Virus record (IMG/VR): IMGVR_UViG_3300047322_000419
Coordinates: 1 to 25,522 of that record
DNA from: a virus
Reading direction: 5' to 3' (one strand)
Length of the DNA stretch: 25,522 nt
The position numbers and the translations under genes were made by a program. The first letter of the stretch is position 1, and every line of letters starts with the position of its first letter. Of this stretch, positions 15,068 to 23,139 are shown in pieces. The notes under the pieces were generated by a model. The model was not told where the DNA came from. It saw only the letters and a program-made list of their open reading frames with translations, and did no database searches.

Positions 15068-15398
15068 CATTCACTCCCTTCGCCACCAGGACGGTTAGGT
15101 ACTCAAGGCCCGACACCGGATCGGGCATCGGCTGACCCTGGATGTTGTAAACGTCGCCACGGTGGATAATTCGCATCGTCGGCAGCACGCCAGCACGATG
15201 CCGAATAACCACGCGACCTGAAGCTTCGGACTGGCCCGCCTGCGCCGCGATCAGATCGCGCGCGCTGAGCGGTTCAACTGAGGCCGGCACTTTATCCCAC
15301 ACGGTCTGCCAGCCCGGCAGCATCTCGCCGGAAACGGGGTCCTGGACCAGCCCAGGGATTTGAAACGTGACTCGGTGACGTAATCGACCGGCGCGCAT
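15060..15398 (-). CDS. head closure protein (SPP1 gp16 / Phage_H_T_join family)
   Basis: The 112-aa protein starts MRAGRLRHRVTFQIPGLVQD, the standard opening of this family (xAGxLRxRVxxQ). Then come PGWQTVWDKVPASVEPLSAR and the strand RGDVYNIQGQPMPDPVSGLE. ATG at 15398 shares a base with the upstream stop; an in-frame GTG one codon earlier is less likely. The protein closes the portal channel after DNA packaging and provides the tail docking face. Confidence 0.85.
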   Translation of the reverse strand: MRAGRLRHRVTFQIPGLVQDPVSGEMLPGWQTVWDKVPASVEPLSARDLIAAQAGQSEASGRVVIRHRAGVLPTMRIIHRGDVYNIQGQPMPDPVSGLEYLTVLVAKGVNDG

Positions 15399-15874
15399 CA
15401 CGCACCCATCCCGATGCGATATGGCGTCAGCAGAGCCTTGGATGCTTGAGGCAATTCAGTGGCAATAGTGCCGGTCACCACCTCTTCACGGTTGGCGAAT
15501 AGGTGCCCGAGTTTCAACAGGCAGGCCGATTGGATACTGGGCTCGATGACCATTCCCCGCGCTACTCGGGTCGCTGCATCCAACGCCTCTGAGAGCGAGA
15601 ACTTTGCGTCATCCATCGCCTCACAGCGCAATAGGGGGTCATCAATCAGAGCGGCATCGGCCATGGCCGCATCATATTGCTGTCGGGCCTCGCTTCGCAT
15701 AAATGACACCTGCAAGCGGGCATCATCGAGTGCGGCCTGATCAACAAAGAACGAGCGCTGCAGGTAGGCCATCGCGGCACCCTCGGCGCCATCCAGCTGG
15801 GACTGAACAAGCTCCTGGTCCTCCGGCTCAGCCAGAAGGTGCTTCATCGCCAGATCAATGCTGATCACGCTCAT
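15398..15874 (-). CDS. head-tail connector protein (HK97 gp6-like)
   Basis: The 158-aa protein starts MSVISIDLAMKHLLAEPEDQ. It has the helical opening with LDGAEGAAMAYLQRSFF, a variable charged middle, and the closing block PSIQSACLLKLGHLFANREE that leads to a C-terminal LLTPYRIGMGA. This is the gp6/gp15-type connector that binds below the portal ring. The central part (about 50-95) is longer than in the shortest relatives. It overlaps the head closure gene. Confidence 0.8.
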   Translation of the reverse strand: MSVISIDLAMKHLLAEPEDQELVQSQLDGAEGAAMAYLQRSFFVDQAALDDARLQVSFMRSEARQQYDAAMADAALIDDPLLRCEAMDDAKFSLSEALDAATRVARGMVIEPSIQSACLLKLGHLFANREEVVTGTIATELPQASKALLTPYRIGMGA

Positions 15875-15876
15875 GA

Positions 15877-16104
15877 TTACTCTGCCTTTTTCTTGGTGCC
15901 TGGTTTCGGCGCCGACTTGTTATCCAGCTCCGGAGCCTTTTTGTTTTCGGGGGGATCTGCTGCTTTCACGGTGTAGTCCTCGACCAGCCCGTTGCGGAAT
16001 AACTCCCGGGCGTCCAGTTCGGCAGCCTCGATATCTGACCTCGGCGGCGCATAAGCGCCGCGCCATTCGAAGCCCTTGATGGTTTTCAGTTTGATGTCGG
16101 TCAT
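15877..16104 (-). CDS. small phage protein between capsid and connector (75 aa)
   Basis: The frame starts MTDIKLKTIKGFEWRGAYAP. The first half looks folded (ARELFRNGLVEDYTV), and the second half is a Lys/Pro-rich tail. A longer in-frame start inside the capsid gene lacks sense. The nearest strong ribosome site (GAAGGAG) is about 28 nt from the ATG, separated by a hairpin (see the finding). Similar short genes between capsid and connector genes are common in HK97-type phages; no function is known to me. It ends 2 nt before the connector ATG. Confidence 0.65.
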   Translation of the reverse strand: MTDIKLKTIKGFEWRGAYAPPRSDIEAAELDARELFRNGLVEDYTVKAADPPENKKAPELDNKSAPKPGTKKKAE

Positions 16105-16110
16105 CAAATC

Positions 16111-16139
16111 AGAAGCCCGGTTTCCCAGGCTTCTCCTTC
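16111..16139 (-). promoter_or_regulatory. hairpin between ribosome site and start codon
   Basis: AGAAGCC (16111-16117) and GGCTTCT (16128-16134) form a perfect 7-bp stem with a 10-nt loop. On the minus strand GAAGGAG (16133-16139) lies at its 5' foot and the ATG (16104) follows its 3' foot after a few bases. Folding would bring the ribosome site close to the start. Confidence 0.45.
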
Positions 16140-16156
16140 GGCGTGTGCCCGTAGCC

Positions 16157-17407
16157 TTATGGTGTTGGGTCAGTGAAAGGGCCATGGACAAACGACTGTG
16201 GACGGTACACCGCCAACGCCAGGCGTTCTTCCGCACGGATGGTCACCATGTTTTTGGTGAAGTTGTCAGCGTCTTCAGTCGAAACCTCGACGTTTGCATC
16301 TTCACGGTCGAAGACCTGGGCGGCCATTTCGAACGCGCCGACCATGAACTCGCCCTGGGGCATGGCATTGGTATCAACGACCGGCAGGCGCCACATGCGA
16401 GGCTGACCACCTTCCTGCACGTTGACCCAGATGTAGCTGCCGGTGCTGTCCTTCGCCAGCTCCATGTCTGCCCAGTCGACCGGGTTCAGCACGATTGCGC
16501 TGGCACGATACTCGGCGATACGTACTTGCAGGATGGCCCGGCGCAGCAGGTCGATTTTGGTGTCGCCGGACTTGCGCAGTGCTTCGTTGAATGGCGTGGC
16601 TTGAGGGATCAGGCCCAGCAGATTCTGCCCGGTGCCGTTACCCGCCAGGATCTGGTTTTCCTCGACGTACTTCAGGCCGTAGATTGCGCGGCCGTCGATG
16701 TAGCTTTGCAGCAACGGAACGTCAGCCAGCACCTGCTTGGAGGCCCGGAACCAGTGAGCGATAGTCTTGACGGTGGTGGTGATCAGCTCGAACGACAGGT
16801 CGGACTGAGGTTTCGCCAAGGTCTCGCCAACCGGCGCCGCCATGTTCTGGAAGCCAGACTCCCGCACGTACTCGATTGCGTTGGAGCTGGTTCGGCCAGG
16901 CATGATCAAGTCACGGATGGTGAACGGACGATCAGGCCCTTGAATGATGCCCGGTACGCGTGTCGGCTCGATGGCCACACCGACGCCGCCAGTGCCGGTG
17001 GTTGTGCTAGTGATACTGGTGACAGCCTTCAGGCGCATACGGGCCACGCCACGGCCTTTTTCGGCCAGGCCTTTGAAATCGTCGCCGTCGGTGAACTGTT
17101 CGCCGATGGACTTGGCGCCTTCATCGTTCGCGGCACCGCGCCGGCTAAGCTTCTGCTCAACTTCGTTGAGGCGGTCTTGCAGGCCCAGGCCAGATTTCAC
17201 CAGACCATCGAGGATGGTTTTGGTGTCGTCGAGGATTTTGCCGTGGCTTTTGATTTCTTCGCCGGCTTTCTCGGCGAAGGCTTTGATGTCCGAATCACGC
17301 TTTTGCAGCGCGTCCATCACATCTTTCAGTTCCAGTTGATCATCAGCACGCTCTTTGCGCTGAAATTGGCGATGCTCGCTACGAGCGCCGTTACTCAGGT
17401 AATTCAT
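16157..17407 (-). CDS. major capsid protein, HK97 fold
   Basis: The 416-aa protein starts MNYLSNGARSEHRQFQRKER, with GAGGATTCACC before the ATG. Residues about 24-90 form a charged coiled coil, the delta/scaffolding domain removed by the prohead protease. The mature part follows: GGVGVAIEPTRVPGIIQGPD, IEYVRESGFQNMAAPVGETL, ASKQVLADVPLLQSYIDGRA, and the C-terminal IVLNPVDWADMELAKDSTGS, all typical of the Phage_capsid (HK97 gp5) family. It builds the icosahedral shell. Portal, protease and capsid occur in the usual order. Whether it makes HK97-type Lys-Asn crosslinks cannot be judged here. Confidence 0.92.
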   Translation of the reverse strand: MNYLSNGARSEHRQFQRKERADDQLELKDVMDALQKRDSDIKAFAEKAGEEIKSHGKILDDTKTILDGLVKSGLGLQDRLNEVEQKLSRRGAANDEGAKSIGEQFTDGDDFKGLAEKGRGVARMRLKAVTSITSTTTGTGGVGVAIEPTRVPGIIQGPDRPFTIRDLIMPGRTSSNAIEYVRESGFQNMAAPVGETLAKPQSDLSFELITTTVKTIAHWFRASKQVLADVPLLQSYIDGRAIYGLKYVEENQILAGNGTGQNLLGLIPQATPFNEALRKSGDTKIDLLRRAILQVRIAEYRASAIVLNPVDWADMELAKDSTGSYIWVNVQEGGQPRMWRLPVVDTNAMPQGEFMVGAFEMAAQVFDREDANVEVSTEDADNFTKNMVTIRAEERLALAVYRPQSFVHGPFTDPTP

Positions 17408-17416
17408 GGTGAATCC

Positions 17417-18124
17417 TCAAAACGATGGGAGAGACAGGCCTTGGCTCAACTGCGCATGCAGTGCCTTGGCAATTTGGGTTCCAGCCTGGTCGCCCGCGGA
17501 CTCGCTCCGGAGCAGATGCTGCAGTCCGCGATTGGCAATCACCGCGGACTGAGTTTTCGAGAAGCCTGCCTCGCGCAGGAGCAACTCAAATTCAGGGAGC
17601 GAAGGTAGGCCGCCATGGGCCAGCTTCGACTTAATGGTGTCGGTGCGGGCTTCGTCATTCGCAGGCACCGTCACAATGGAAATCTCGACCAGGTCCAATT
17701 TGGTCAGGGTTCGAATCCGGGTCTTCTCATCGAAGCTGGATTCGCGGACGTAATAGCCGATCGAAAGCCCCGTGATAGCCCGGGAACTCATGCCACGGTA
17801 GGCGATTCGTGCATAGGGTGCGTCGGCCATCCAAAGCTCGCCATCGCCGAAAAGGCCCTTGGCATCTTCTTTCAGTGACTCAATCGACCAGGAGCCGATG
17901 GGTTCGGCCGTGCGGTGCTGCCAGAGCACAGGAAGCGTTCGGCCTTTCGCCTTCAGTTCGGCGATCGACTCAAGAAACGCGCCAGGGGCTACCACCTCGT
18001 TGTAGCTGTCGATCACGCCGAACACGGAACCGTAGCCAGAAAAAAGGCCGTCATCGCTGACAGCCTTCACGTCGTAGTCGAATGAGCGGTATTTCACCGC
18101 CACCGATTGGTCTTTTCGCTTCAT
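17417..18124 (-). CDS. prohead maturation protease (peptidase U35, HK97 gp4-like)
   Basis: The 235-aa protein starts MKRKDQSVAVKYRSFDYDVK, overlapping the portal stop as ATGA. The family blocks are GYGSVFGVIDSYNEVVAPGA (residues 30-49), LPVLWQHRTAEPIG with His70, and AITGLSIGYYV with Ser121, the expected His/Ser pair of this herpes-like serine protease. LVEISIVTVPANDEA follows, a fixed motif. The C-terminal part after about residue 165 is charged and probably removed by self-cleavage. It cleaves the capsid delta domain during prohead maturation. Confidence 0.92.
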   Translation of the reverse strand: MKRKDQSVAVKYRSFDYDVKAVSDDGLFSGYGSVFGVIDSYNEVVAPGAFLESIAELKAKGRTLPVLWQHRTAEPIGSWSIESLKEDAKGLFGDGELWMADAPYARIAYRGMSSRAITGLSIGYYVRESSFDEKTRIRTLTKLDLVEISIVTVPANDEARTDTIKSKLAHGGLPSLPEFELLLREAGFSKTQSAVIANRGLQHLLRSESAGDQAGTQIAKALHAQLSQGLSLPSF

Positions 18125-19458
18125 TCTGAATTACCTTTCGGCTTGTCATTGAGCCAGTCCAGCAGAGCCGAGCGCGCTTGCTGGGCGTCACCTGCATCAC
18201 CACCGAGCTTGTCGATAGGCAGCATGTTCGACTGGACAGTGAGTTTCGCGGCGTTTCCACCCATGGGCGCCAGGTTCTCTTTGATCCGGCAGTCGTCGCG
18301 GGTGTAGATCCCGTTCTGCGTCATAGAGCTGTAGAACGCCGCACGGGCAGCACTATCAGCGCGGAGCAAACCTTCTGGGTTGAACTTGGCGTAGAACCGG
18401 CGGCGCTCACCAGGACGCAGCAAGCGACGATTGATGCTCTGCTCGATGCGCTTCATCCAAGGCAACAGCGTGAAGCTGAGAAAGCCCAGCATCTGCTGCT
18501 CCATGCCCGTTCCCCAGCTCGTACTGTTGGAGGTATGGCCCACCATCCAAGGCGGTGTGCGGAACCAACGGCAGATCTCTTCGACATTGAAGCCGCGGGT
18601 TTGCAACATCTGGGCGTCTTCTGGAGTAAGTGATACCTGCTGGTACTTCATCCCAGCTTCCAGAACCATCGTCTTTCCTGTATTCACCGCGCCGGCAAAT
18701 TTGGCCGCCATGTCCTCGCGAATGTCCTCGCGCTGGGCCTTGTTCAATATCTGGTCGGTGGAAAGCACCCCGCCCAACTTCATACCATTGGCGAACATCT
18801 TGCTGGCCGACTCGTCAGCGGCCATCGCGGCACCAAACACATTGCGCCCCATAGCCAAAGGGCTGAGCCCACACAATGGGTCCGTGCCAAAACCACGGGT
18901 GTGCATCATTTGCTCATCAAGAAGAGTGTGCGATTTACCCAAGTTATCAATGAAGCGATATTCAATTTCACCGGTGCTTAACCGCCGCGGGGGCGATACA
19001 GCTTGCGGCAAGATGAACTCCAGAGAAGAGAGCTCGGTCCCCACCCAATGCGGCTCGTTAAAACTGTTGCCGTTGAGCAGGAGACTCGCCACCACGCACT
19101 CCCAGAACTCGACCGGTGTCTGATCAGCATTTGGTTGCTGGCTGATAACGCGATGAACCGGATGGGTCGTAGCGACCACTGGCACGCCGTTTTTATCTTC
19201 GTAAAGCGCGATCGGAAGTGTGGCCAACGTTTCGGCAATCAGTCGAACGCAGGCCCATACAGTGGACAGCTGCAGTGCTGTTTGTTGGCTTACAGTCTTT
19301 CCGGAGGCTGAATCAGTACCGTAGAAACCATTCCAGAAAGCTTTATCACCCAGGCCGATTCGACGACCAACCCAGCCAGCCAACGACGACTTGACCAAGC
19401 TCGGCTCTGCCGACTTGAACATAGCCTGACGAAGCACAGATTTGAGTGGTTTAGTCAC
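18121..19458 (-). CDS. portal protein, HK97 family
   Basis: The 445-aa protein starts at a GTG (MTKPLKSVLRQAMFKSAEPS) that overlaps the small upstream gene by 8 nt. Conserved parts are LSTVWACVRLIAETLATLPI, HPVHRVISQQPNADQTPVEF, GNSFNEPHW, GLSPLAMGRNVFGAAMAADE, NVEEICRWFRTPPWMVGHTS and FTLLPWMKRIEQSINRRLL. These belong to the Phage_portal (HK97 gp3) family. Twelve copies form the ring at one capsid vertex through which DNA is packaged and ejected. Confidence 0.92.
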   Translation of the reverse strand: MTKPLKSVLRQAMFKSAEPSLVKSSLAGWVGRRIGLGDKAFWNGFYGTDSASGKTVSQQTALQLSTVWACVRLIAETLATLPIALYEDKNGVPVVATTHPVHRVISQQPNADQTPVEFWECVVASLLLNGNSFNEPHWVGTELSSLEFILPQAVSPPRRLSTGEIEYRFIDNLGKSHTLLDEQMMHTRGFGTDPLCGLSPLAMGRNVFGAAMAADESASKMFANGMKLGGVLSTDQILNKAQREDIREDMAAKFAGAVNTGKTMVLEAGMKYQQVSLTPEDAQMLQTRGFNVEEICRWFRTPPWMVGHTSNSTSWGTGMEQQMLGFLSFTLLPWMKRIEQSINRRLLRPGERRRFYAKFNPEGLLRADSAARAAFYSSMTQNGIYTRDDCRIKENLAPMGGNAAKLTVQSNMLPIDKLGGDAGDAQQARSALLDWLNDKPKGNSE

Positions 19459-19615
19459 CGGTCAGCCCCTTGCGGATAAAGCCGGAAACGCCAAGGAACG
19501 ACGCAGCGGCAGCAACAAGAGACCATCCGAGACCAGCCAAGACGAAGATGCCGGCAACGAACAGGCACAGCGCGGCCGCGGCCGTCACGATAAAGAGGAT
19601 CAGGCCTGTATCCAT
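19451..19615 (-). CDS. small membrane protein between terminase and portal (54 aa)
   Basis: The protein begins MDTGLILFIVTAAAALCLFV and has two hydrophobic segments (about 4-26 and 28-47) with a short basic end (FIRKGLTGD). The start at 19615 is chosen because upstream codons overlap the terminase gene and are not hydrophobic. The ribosome site is weak. Its function is unknown; the slot between terminase and portal often holds tiny genes. A membrane-anchored packaging helper or exclusion factor would be speculation. Confidence 0.6.
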   Translation of the reverse strand: MDTGLILFIVTAAAALCLFVAGIFVLAGLGWSLVAAAASFLGVSGFIRKGLTGD

Positions 19616-19622
19616 GGGTGAG

Positions 19623-21350
19623 TTATCCAACAATGATTGGTTTCGAAAAGAAGTCGCTGATGTTGCCGCTGTTGTCATTGACCAGAATCAGCGCTCTACC
19701 GATGGTCATAATCAAGGCGACGGCGCCGTCGATCTTGTTGTCATCGCCTTGCTTGATCGGTCGGACGACGTCGTCATTACCTGGCATGTTTTTGCCGATC
19801 ACGTTAGCAATACACCAAGTCATGATCGGGTTGCCGTCGTGATGGAACCGTCCGGCGGTGATGGCTGCCTCCAGTTCCTTCATGGCGTCAGACATGTTGG
19901 TGTAGTTCTGTGTGATCGTGATTGGATTAAACCCCTCGTCGTCGAGGTCGTGGCTGAGGCCAGTCGCACCATGCGGATCGATTGGGCACTCACGAATTGG
20001 TGCCTGGTGGTTGGCTTCCTTGGTGTCTTCAAAGATCTCACGGTAATCGATCTCGGCGCCGTCGGTGACCTCCAGATGCTTGGAGTTGATCCATGCCTGA
20101 AATCGCTCCGACATGCGTTTGTTGTCGCTGTCATACGCAGTGTCGTAGGGCACCCAGAACTTCGGGGCGATACTGTAGTAGTGAGTTTTCCCATCAATCT
20201 CACGCCAAAACAGCCTTGCTCTGGAGTTCATGTCCAGCTTGCGCGCCAAGTCGAAGCCAGCAATCCACTCTTGGCCCTCGAACTGCTCAAGGGTCAGCGT
20301 GGTGTCTTCGCACGATTTCCAGTCTTCCATGTTGAAGAAGCCGGATTTAGCGCTGACCCATAGGTTCAGGTGCTTCGTTTTGAATGTATTTGTAAATCGT
20401 GCAGAGCGGATCGCCCTCGCCTGCTGGCTCTCTAGGTACTCCTGGAACACCGAAATCCCGTGGTTCGGGTTGGCCTTGGCCAGCATCTTCGGATCGGTCC
20501 AGTCGTCCCCTTCGTCGAGCGTCCAGATCCAACCAAACAGCTCATCATCCGGCACGGTGCCCTCGAGCATCTCGATGACTTGCCGGCGCTTGTCGTAGCA
20601 CGGTCCTTCAATATCAGCACCGGCGGTGGTGATGATGAACATCAGCGGCTGACGCCGGGCACCCATGCCAGTGAGCATGGTGTCGTATTGCGCCGAGGTT
20701 GGGTGCTCGTGGTATTCGTCGACAATGGCGCAGCTGGGTGAGGCGCCGTCGCCCGGGTTGCCAATCAACGGTTCGAATCGGCTGAAGTCGGACGGGATAT
20801 TCATGTTCGAGGCGTTGACCTCGATGCCCGCTGCCTGCATCAGCATCGGCGACTTGCTCACCATCAGCTTTGCCGGTCGGAAAACTTCCCACGCCTGCTT
20901 CTCAGTGGTCGCGCCAGAGTACACCTCGGCGCCGAACTCGCCGTCGGCTACGAACATGCTGATGCCCACGCCGCCGGCAACGACGGACTTGCCGTTCTTG
21001 CGCGGCACTTCCCAATAGCTTTCGCGGAAACGGCGGTGCCCGCCCTTCTTCTTGACCCAACCAAACGTGACGGCCAGGCCGAAGAGCTGCCACGGCTCCA
21101 GGCTGATCAGCTGTCGCTTGAATGCCCATTCACCCTTGGTGTGCGGCAAGAGCTGGATCAGCTTCAGCTTTTTCTCAGCTTTGGCCGGATCAAACTTGTA
21201 GCGATACCCGCGTTTGCGGCTGGCTGCCAAGTCATCGAAGTGGCGCTGCACTGCCTGATGAATATAACGGCAGGCCGGAACCTTTCCACGGAGCAATGAC
21301 CTACCCCACGCCATCGCCTTGTCGACGTTGGGATGGGCGGATTTGGTCAT
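19623..21350 (-). CDS. terminase large subunit (Terminase_1 / YmfN-like)
   Basis: The 575-aa protein starts [20 protein letters not shown]; its ATG shares one base with the small-subunit stop. Walker A is VPRKNGKS (115-122), Walker B is CAIVDEY with Asp211/Glu212, and the coupling motif lies near FIITTAG (238-244). The nuclease half shows GFDLARKLD (Asp367) and [10 protein letters not shown] (Asp541), acidic metal-binding residues of the RNase H-like fold. The enzyme pumps DNA into the prohead and cuts the concatemer. This group, with a P27 small subunit and an HNH gene next door, usually packages from cohesive ends. Confidence 0.93.
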   Translation of the reverse strand: MTKSAHPNVDKAMAWGRSLLRGKVPACRYIHQAVQRHFDDLAASRKRGYRYKFDPAKAEKKLKLIQLLPHTKGEWAFKRQLISLEPWQLFGLAVTFGWVKKKGGHRRFRESYWEVPRKNGKSVVAGGVGISMFVADGEFGAEVYSGATTEKQAWEVFRPAKLMVSKSPMLMQAAGIEVNASNMNIPSDFSRFEPLIGNPGDGASPSCAIVDEYHEHPTSAQYDTMLTGMGARRQPLMFIITTAGADIEGPCYDKRRQVIEMLEGTVPDDELFGWIWTLDEGDDWTDPKMLAKANPNHGISVFQEYLESQQARAIRSARFTNTFKTKHLNLWVSAKSGFFNMEDWKSCEDTTLTLEQFEGQEWIAGFDLARKLDMNSRARLFWREIDGKTHYYSIAPKFWVPYDTAYDSDNKRMSERFQAWINSKHLEVTDGAEIDYREIFEDTKEANHQAPIRECPIDPHGATGLSHDLDDEGFNPITITQNYTNMSDAMKELEAAITAGRFHHDGNPIMTWCIANVIGKNMPGNDDVVRPIKQGDDNKIDGAVALIMTIGRALILVNDNSGNISDFFSKPIIVG

Positions 21351-21835
21351 CAGCTACTCAGTAGTTTGGCGAATTCGTTGGTTTCTTTCTCCTTGTTGCC
21401 ACCGATCAAACGCGTTCGGCTGGCAGGATCAAGGCCGAGCATCGAACCGAAGGTCACCATCTGGCGCATCGTTTCGTTGGCAGCGGTCAGCGCTGGATTC
21501 TTCATCGGGCCGCCAGTGGCTCCGGTGACGACGATTCCGTGCGCCTTGATCGACTCCTGTGCAAAACGCCAGTTGTCATAGGCACAGCAGAAGGCTTCGA
21601 CGTTATGCAGATCCGTGATCGCGACAACGTTCTCGCGCAGAAGCTCCGGGACAATCATGTTCCACATGGTGGCAGCCCGAGGACTGAACCACTCCGGCGG
21701 GTCGATCTGGGTGATCTTGGAAAACTGGGGCTCAGCCTTGTTAAGGGCGCGCTTACCAGGATTTCCGGCCAGTGCTTTTTTGGCCGTCGGCTTAGGTTTG
21801 CGACCACGGCCGGCGACCGTGGCGGTGCCTCCCAT
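21350..21835 (-). CDS. terminase small subunit, P27 family
   Basis: The 161-aa protein starts [20 protein letters not shown] with AGGAG 7 nt before the ATG. A basic N-terminus with [15 protein letters not shown], then [20 protein letters not shown], and the C-terminal [14 protein letters not shown] are typical of the P27/Terminase_4 family. It recognises the packaging site and recruits the large subunit. The 159-bp non-coding region upstream is the likely recognition region. Confidence 0.9.
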   Translation of the reverse strand: MGGTATVAGRGRKPKPTAKKALAGNPGKRALNKAEPQFSKITQIDPPEWFSPRAATMWNMIVPELLRENVVAITDLHNVEAFCCAYDNWRFAQESIKAHGIVVTGATGGPMKNPALTAANETMRQMVTFGSMLGLDPASRTRLIGGNKEKETNEFAKLLSS

Positions 21836-21994
21836 CGCGCAACTCCTGGATTTTTAATTTCGCGGGTGTGAAAAAACGATTAAGGGCGCGGTCTAGAACC
21901 GAAAAGGCCCAGACTTTCGACCCTCCCCCTCCCCTTGAGTGCGAATCGCTCTCATTTGGTCGGATTTCACTGTTTTTTCGGGTTTTTTCTGCTT
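21836..21994. other. non-coding region; candidate packaging (cos) region
   Basis: This is the only sizeable gap in the packaging module. It holds a strand-biased run, CCCTCCCCCTCCCC (21921-21934), and T-rich runs near 21972-21988. In HK97-type phages with an HNH-terminase order, cos lies between these genes; assigning it here is inference. The exact cut position cannot be read. Confidence 0.45.
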
Positions 21995-22369
21995 TCAGCG
22001 CCTCGCATTGCCGAATCCGCCGTCTTCTGCGGCCGTCTTGGCCGAGTGGCACGGTGCGCACAGGCTCTGCCAGTTGGTCTTGTCCCAGAAAAGGGCCATG
22101 TCGTTCTTGTGCGGGATGATGTGGTCAACATCGGTGGCCACAACCACCAAGCCGCGCGCCGAGCAATGAAGACAGAGCGGATGCTTCGCGAGGAATCCTA
22201 CCCGAGCCTGCTGCCACTTGTAGTTGTAGTGACGTTTCGTACTGCTCTCCCGAGGCTTGGCTCGGGCCGCGCTCTTCGATAGCTGAGCGTGCTCATCACA
22301 GTAGCGAGGGTTGCGGGTGAGAGTGTTGCAGCCTTGTGCATTGCATGGCTTCTGCGGCCTCAGCGGCAT
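21995..22369 (-). CDS. HNH endonuclease
   Basis: The 124-aa protein starts MPLRPQKPCNAQGCNTLTRN. It carries an N-terminal zinc knuckle (Cys9, Cys14, Cys24, His27) and a second pair (Cys66, Cys69). The HNH core follows, with DVDHIIPHKND (Asp82-His83), Asn99 in KTNWQSLC, and CAPCHSAKT (Cys104, Cys107, His108). Phage HNH proteins beside terminase stimulate cos cleavage during packaging, as in HK97 gp74. Its ATG overlaps the upstream 59-aa gene by 10 nt. Confidence 0.9.
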   Translation of the reverse strand: MPLRPQKPCNAQGCNTLTRNPRYCDEHAQLSKSAARAKPRESSTKRHYNYKWQQARVGFLAKHPLCLHCSARGLVVVATDVDHIIPHKNDMALFWDKTNWQSLCAPCHSAKTAAEDGGFGNARR

Positions 22370-22539
22370 GGTGAGCCATCCATGTAGGTAAGGGGCTGAG
22401 CATCTGAGTCTTCAGGCTCTTCCTCGGCCATCGCCTGGATCAGCAGGCTCTGCTGCTCTGCCATCCGTTCGAGTATCGCTGTCTGCTTCCTCTGCTCGCT
22501 TAGTATCTCGGCGAGATAGGAGATCGCTTGCCCGCTCAT
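22360..22539 (-). CDS. small helical phage protein (59 aa), overlaps the next gene in another frame
   Basis: The frame begins MSGQAISYLAEILSEQRKQT, continues with a coiled-coil-like heptad stretch (AILERMAEQQSLLIQAMAEE), and ends LTYMDGSPCR, overlapping the HNH start. A GGAG lies about 13 nt before the ATG. It is cytoplasmic and acidic, with unknown function. It shares 128 nt with the MACTGC gene in a different frame; both look like conserved phage proteins. Confidence 0.55.
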   Translation of the reverse strand: MSGQAISYLAEILSEQRKQTAILERMAEQQSLLIQAMAEEEPEDSDAQPLTYMDGSPCR

Positions 22540-22600
22540 ACGCAACTGCACTCCACTTCTTAATCCATTCACGCCGGGCCGCGCATCCAGTGCACGCCAT
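22412..22600 (-). CDS. small cysteine-containing phage protein (62 aa), out-of-frame overlap
   Basis: The frame from ATG 22600 begins MACTGCAARREWIKKWSAVA and continues with YERASDLLSRRDTKRAEEAD. The CxxC plus RREWIKKW...AYERA pattern is one I associate with small proteins near the lysis genes of Pseudomonas phages. It starts 8 nt after the holin-like stop. The C-terminal third, which overlaps the 59-aa frame, is low complexity and may be less constrained. There is no membrane segment or lipobox, so it is not a spanin. Confidence 0.5.
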   Translation of the reverse strand: MACTGCAARREWIKKWSAVAYERASDLLSRRDTKRAEEADSDTRTDGRAAEPADPGDGRGRA

Positions 22601-22608
22601 CACCTGCG

Positions 22609-22803
22609 CTACTTGACCAGCTTCGGCTGTAGCACGACCCGGGCAATCATCACCAGGAGGCCGAGCACGCCATAGGCAATCGGGGGCAACACTGCCTGAA
22701 GCGATGGCATCAGTTGTTCAGCCAGGCCAAGGGCAGCGACTGCACCACCAGCTTGCACGCTGGTCATGCTCAGCGCTTGCTTCCAGTTGTCGATCAGTTG
22801 CAT
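22609..22803 (-). CDS. small holin-like membrane protein (64 aa)
   Basis: The protein starts MQLIDNWKQALSMTSVQAGG with CAGGAG 6 nt before the ATG. Two hydrophobic segments (about 17-37 and 41-58) and a basic end (QPKLVK) fit a small holin or holin accessory protein. It follows the larger holin-like gene by 3 nt, as in pairs of holin and antiholin or pinholin. Which of the two forms the lethal hole cannot be decided from sequence. Confidence 0.65.
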   Translation of the reverse strand: MQLIDNWKQALSMTSVQAGGAVAALGLAEQLMPSLQAVLPPIAYGVLGLLVMIARVVLQPKLVK

Positions 22804-22806
22804 GGG

Positions 22807-23139
22807 TCACTCCTGCCGCTTGGGTAATTTGAAGTCAGTGAATCGGTCGGCCAGGTCGGCCACCTTCTTTACTCCCAGCGTGCCGATGACGGCGCCGAGG
22901 GCAGCTGCCAAGCTTGATGGGAGGTTGAAGTATTCGAGCAGCGGGAACGCTCCGGCTGTGATGGCACCGCACAGGCAGGATTCAAGCAGGGCCTGCCGCC
23001 GTCCGCCCCCGCCGTAAATGACGCGGAGGAAGGCAATCCAGCAAGACAGCGCCGCGGCATAGAACATCGGGGCATGCTGGCTTAGCCAGGCCATGACGAT
23101 GAGCCATGTTTCTGGGTTCTTCTCTGGCATATGTGGCAT
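22807..23139 (-). CDS. phage holin, lambda S-like (three membrane segments)
   Basis: The 110-aa protein starts MPHMPEKNPETWLIVMAWLS; GGAGG lies 7 nt before the ATG at 23139, so a longer frame to 23241 is rejected. Three hydrophobic segments (about 22-42, 52-70, 74-91) flank the motif FLRVIYGGGGRRQALLE, seen in lambda-family holins, and a charged C-terminus follows. It would time lysis by opening the inner membrane to the endolysin. A second Met at residue 4 allows a dual start as in lambda S. An intrinsic terminator lies about 90 nt upstream. Confidence 0.8.
   Translation of the reverse strand: MPHMPEKNPETWLIVMAWLSQHAPMFYAAALSCWIAFLRVIYGGGGRRQALLESCLCGAITAGAFPLLEYFNLPSSLAAALGAVIGTLGVKKVADLADRFTDFKLPKRQE

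Noticed and set aside
16076-17608. A 510-codon open frame on the plus strand
   Set aside because: It is antisense to the capsid and protease genes; its length follows from GC-rich codon use on the other strand. It has no ribosome site or recognisable domain.
17700-17725. A tRNA-like T-arm (GGGTTCGAATCC) on the plus strand
   Set aside because: It lies inside the prohead protease gene and no matching acceptor, D or anticodon arms surround it.
22360-22600. Overlapping small genes as an Rz/Rz1 spanin pair
   Set aside because: Neither product has an N-terminal membrane anchor or a lipobox, so the resemblance is only in the nested layout.
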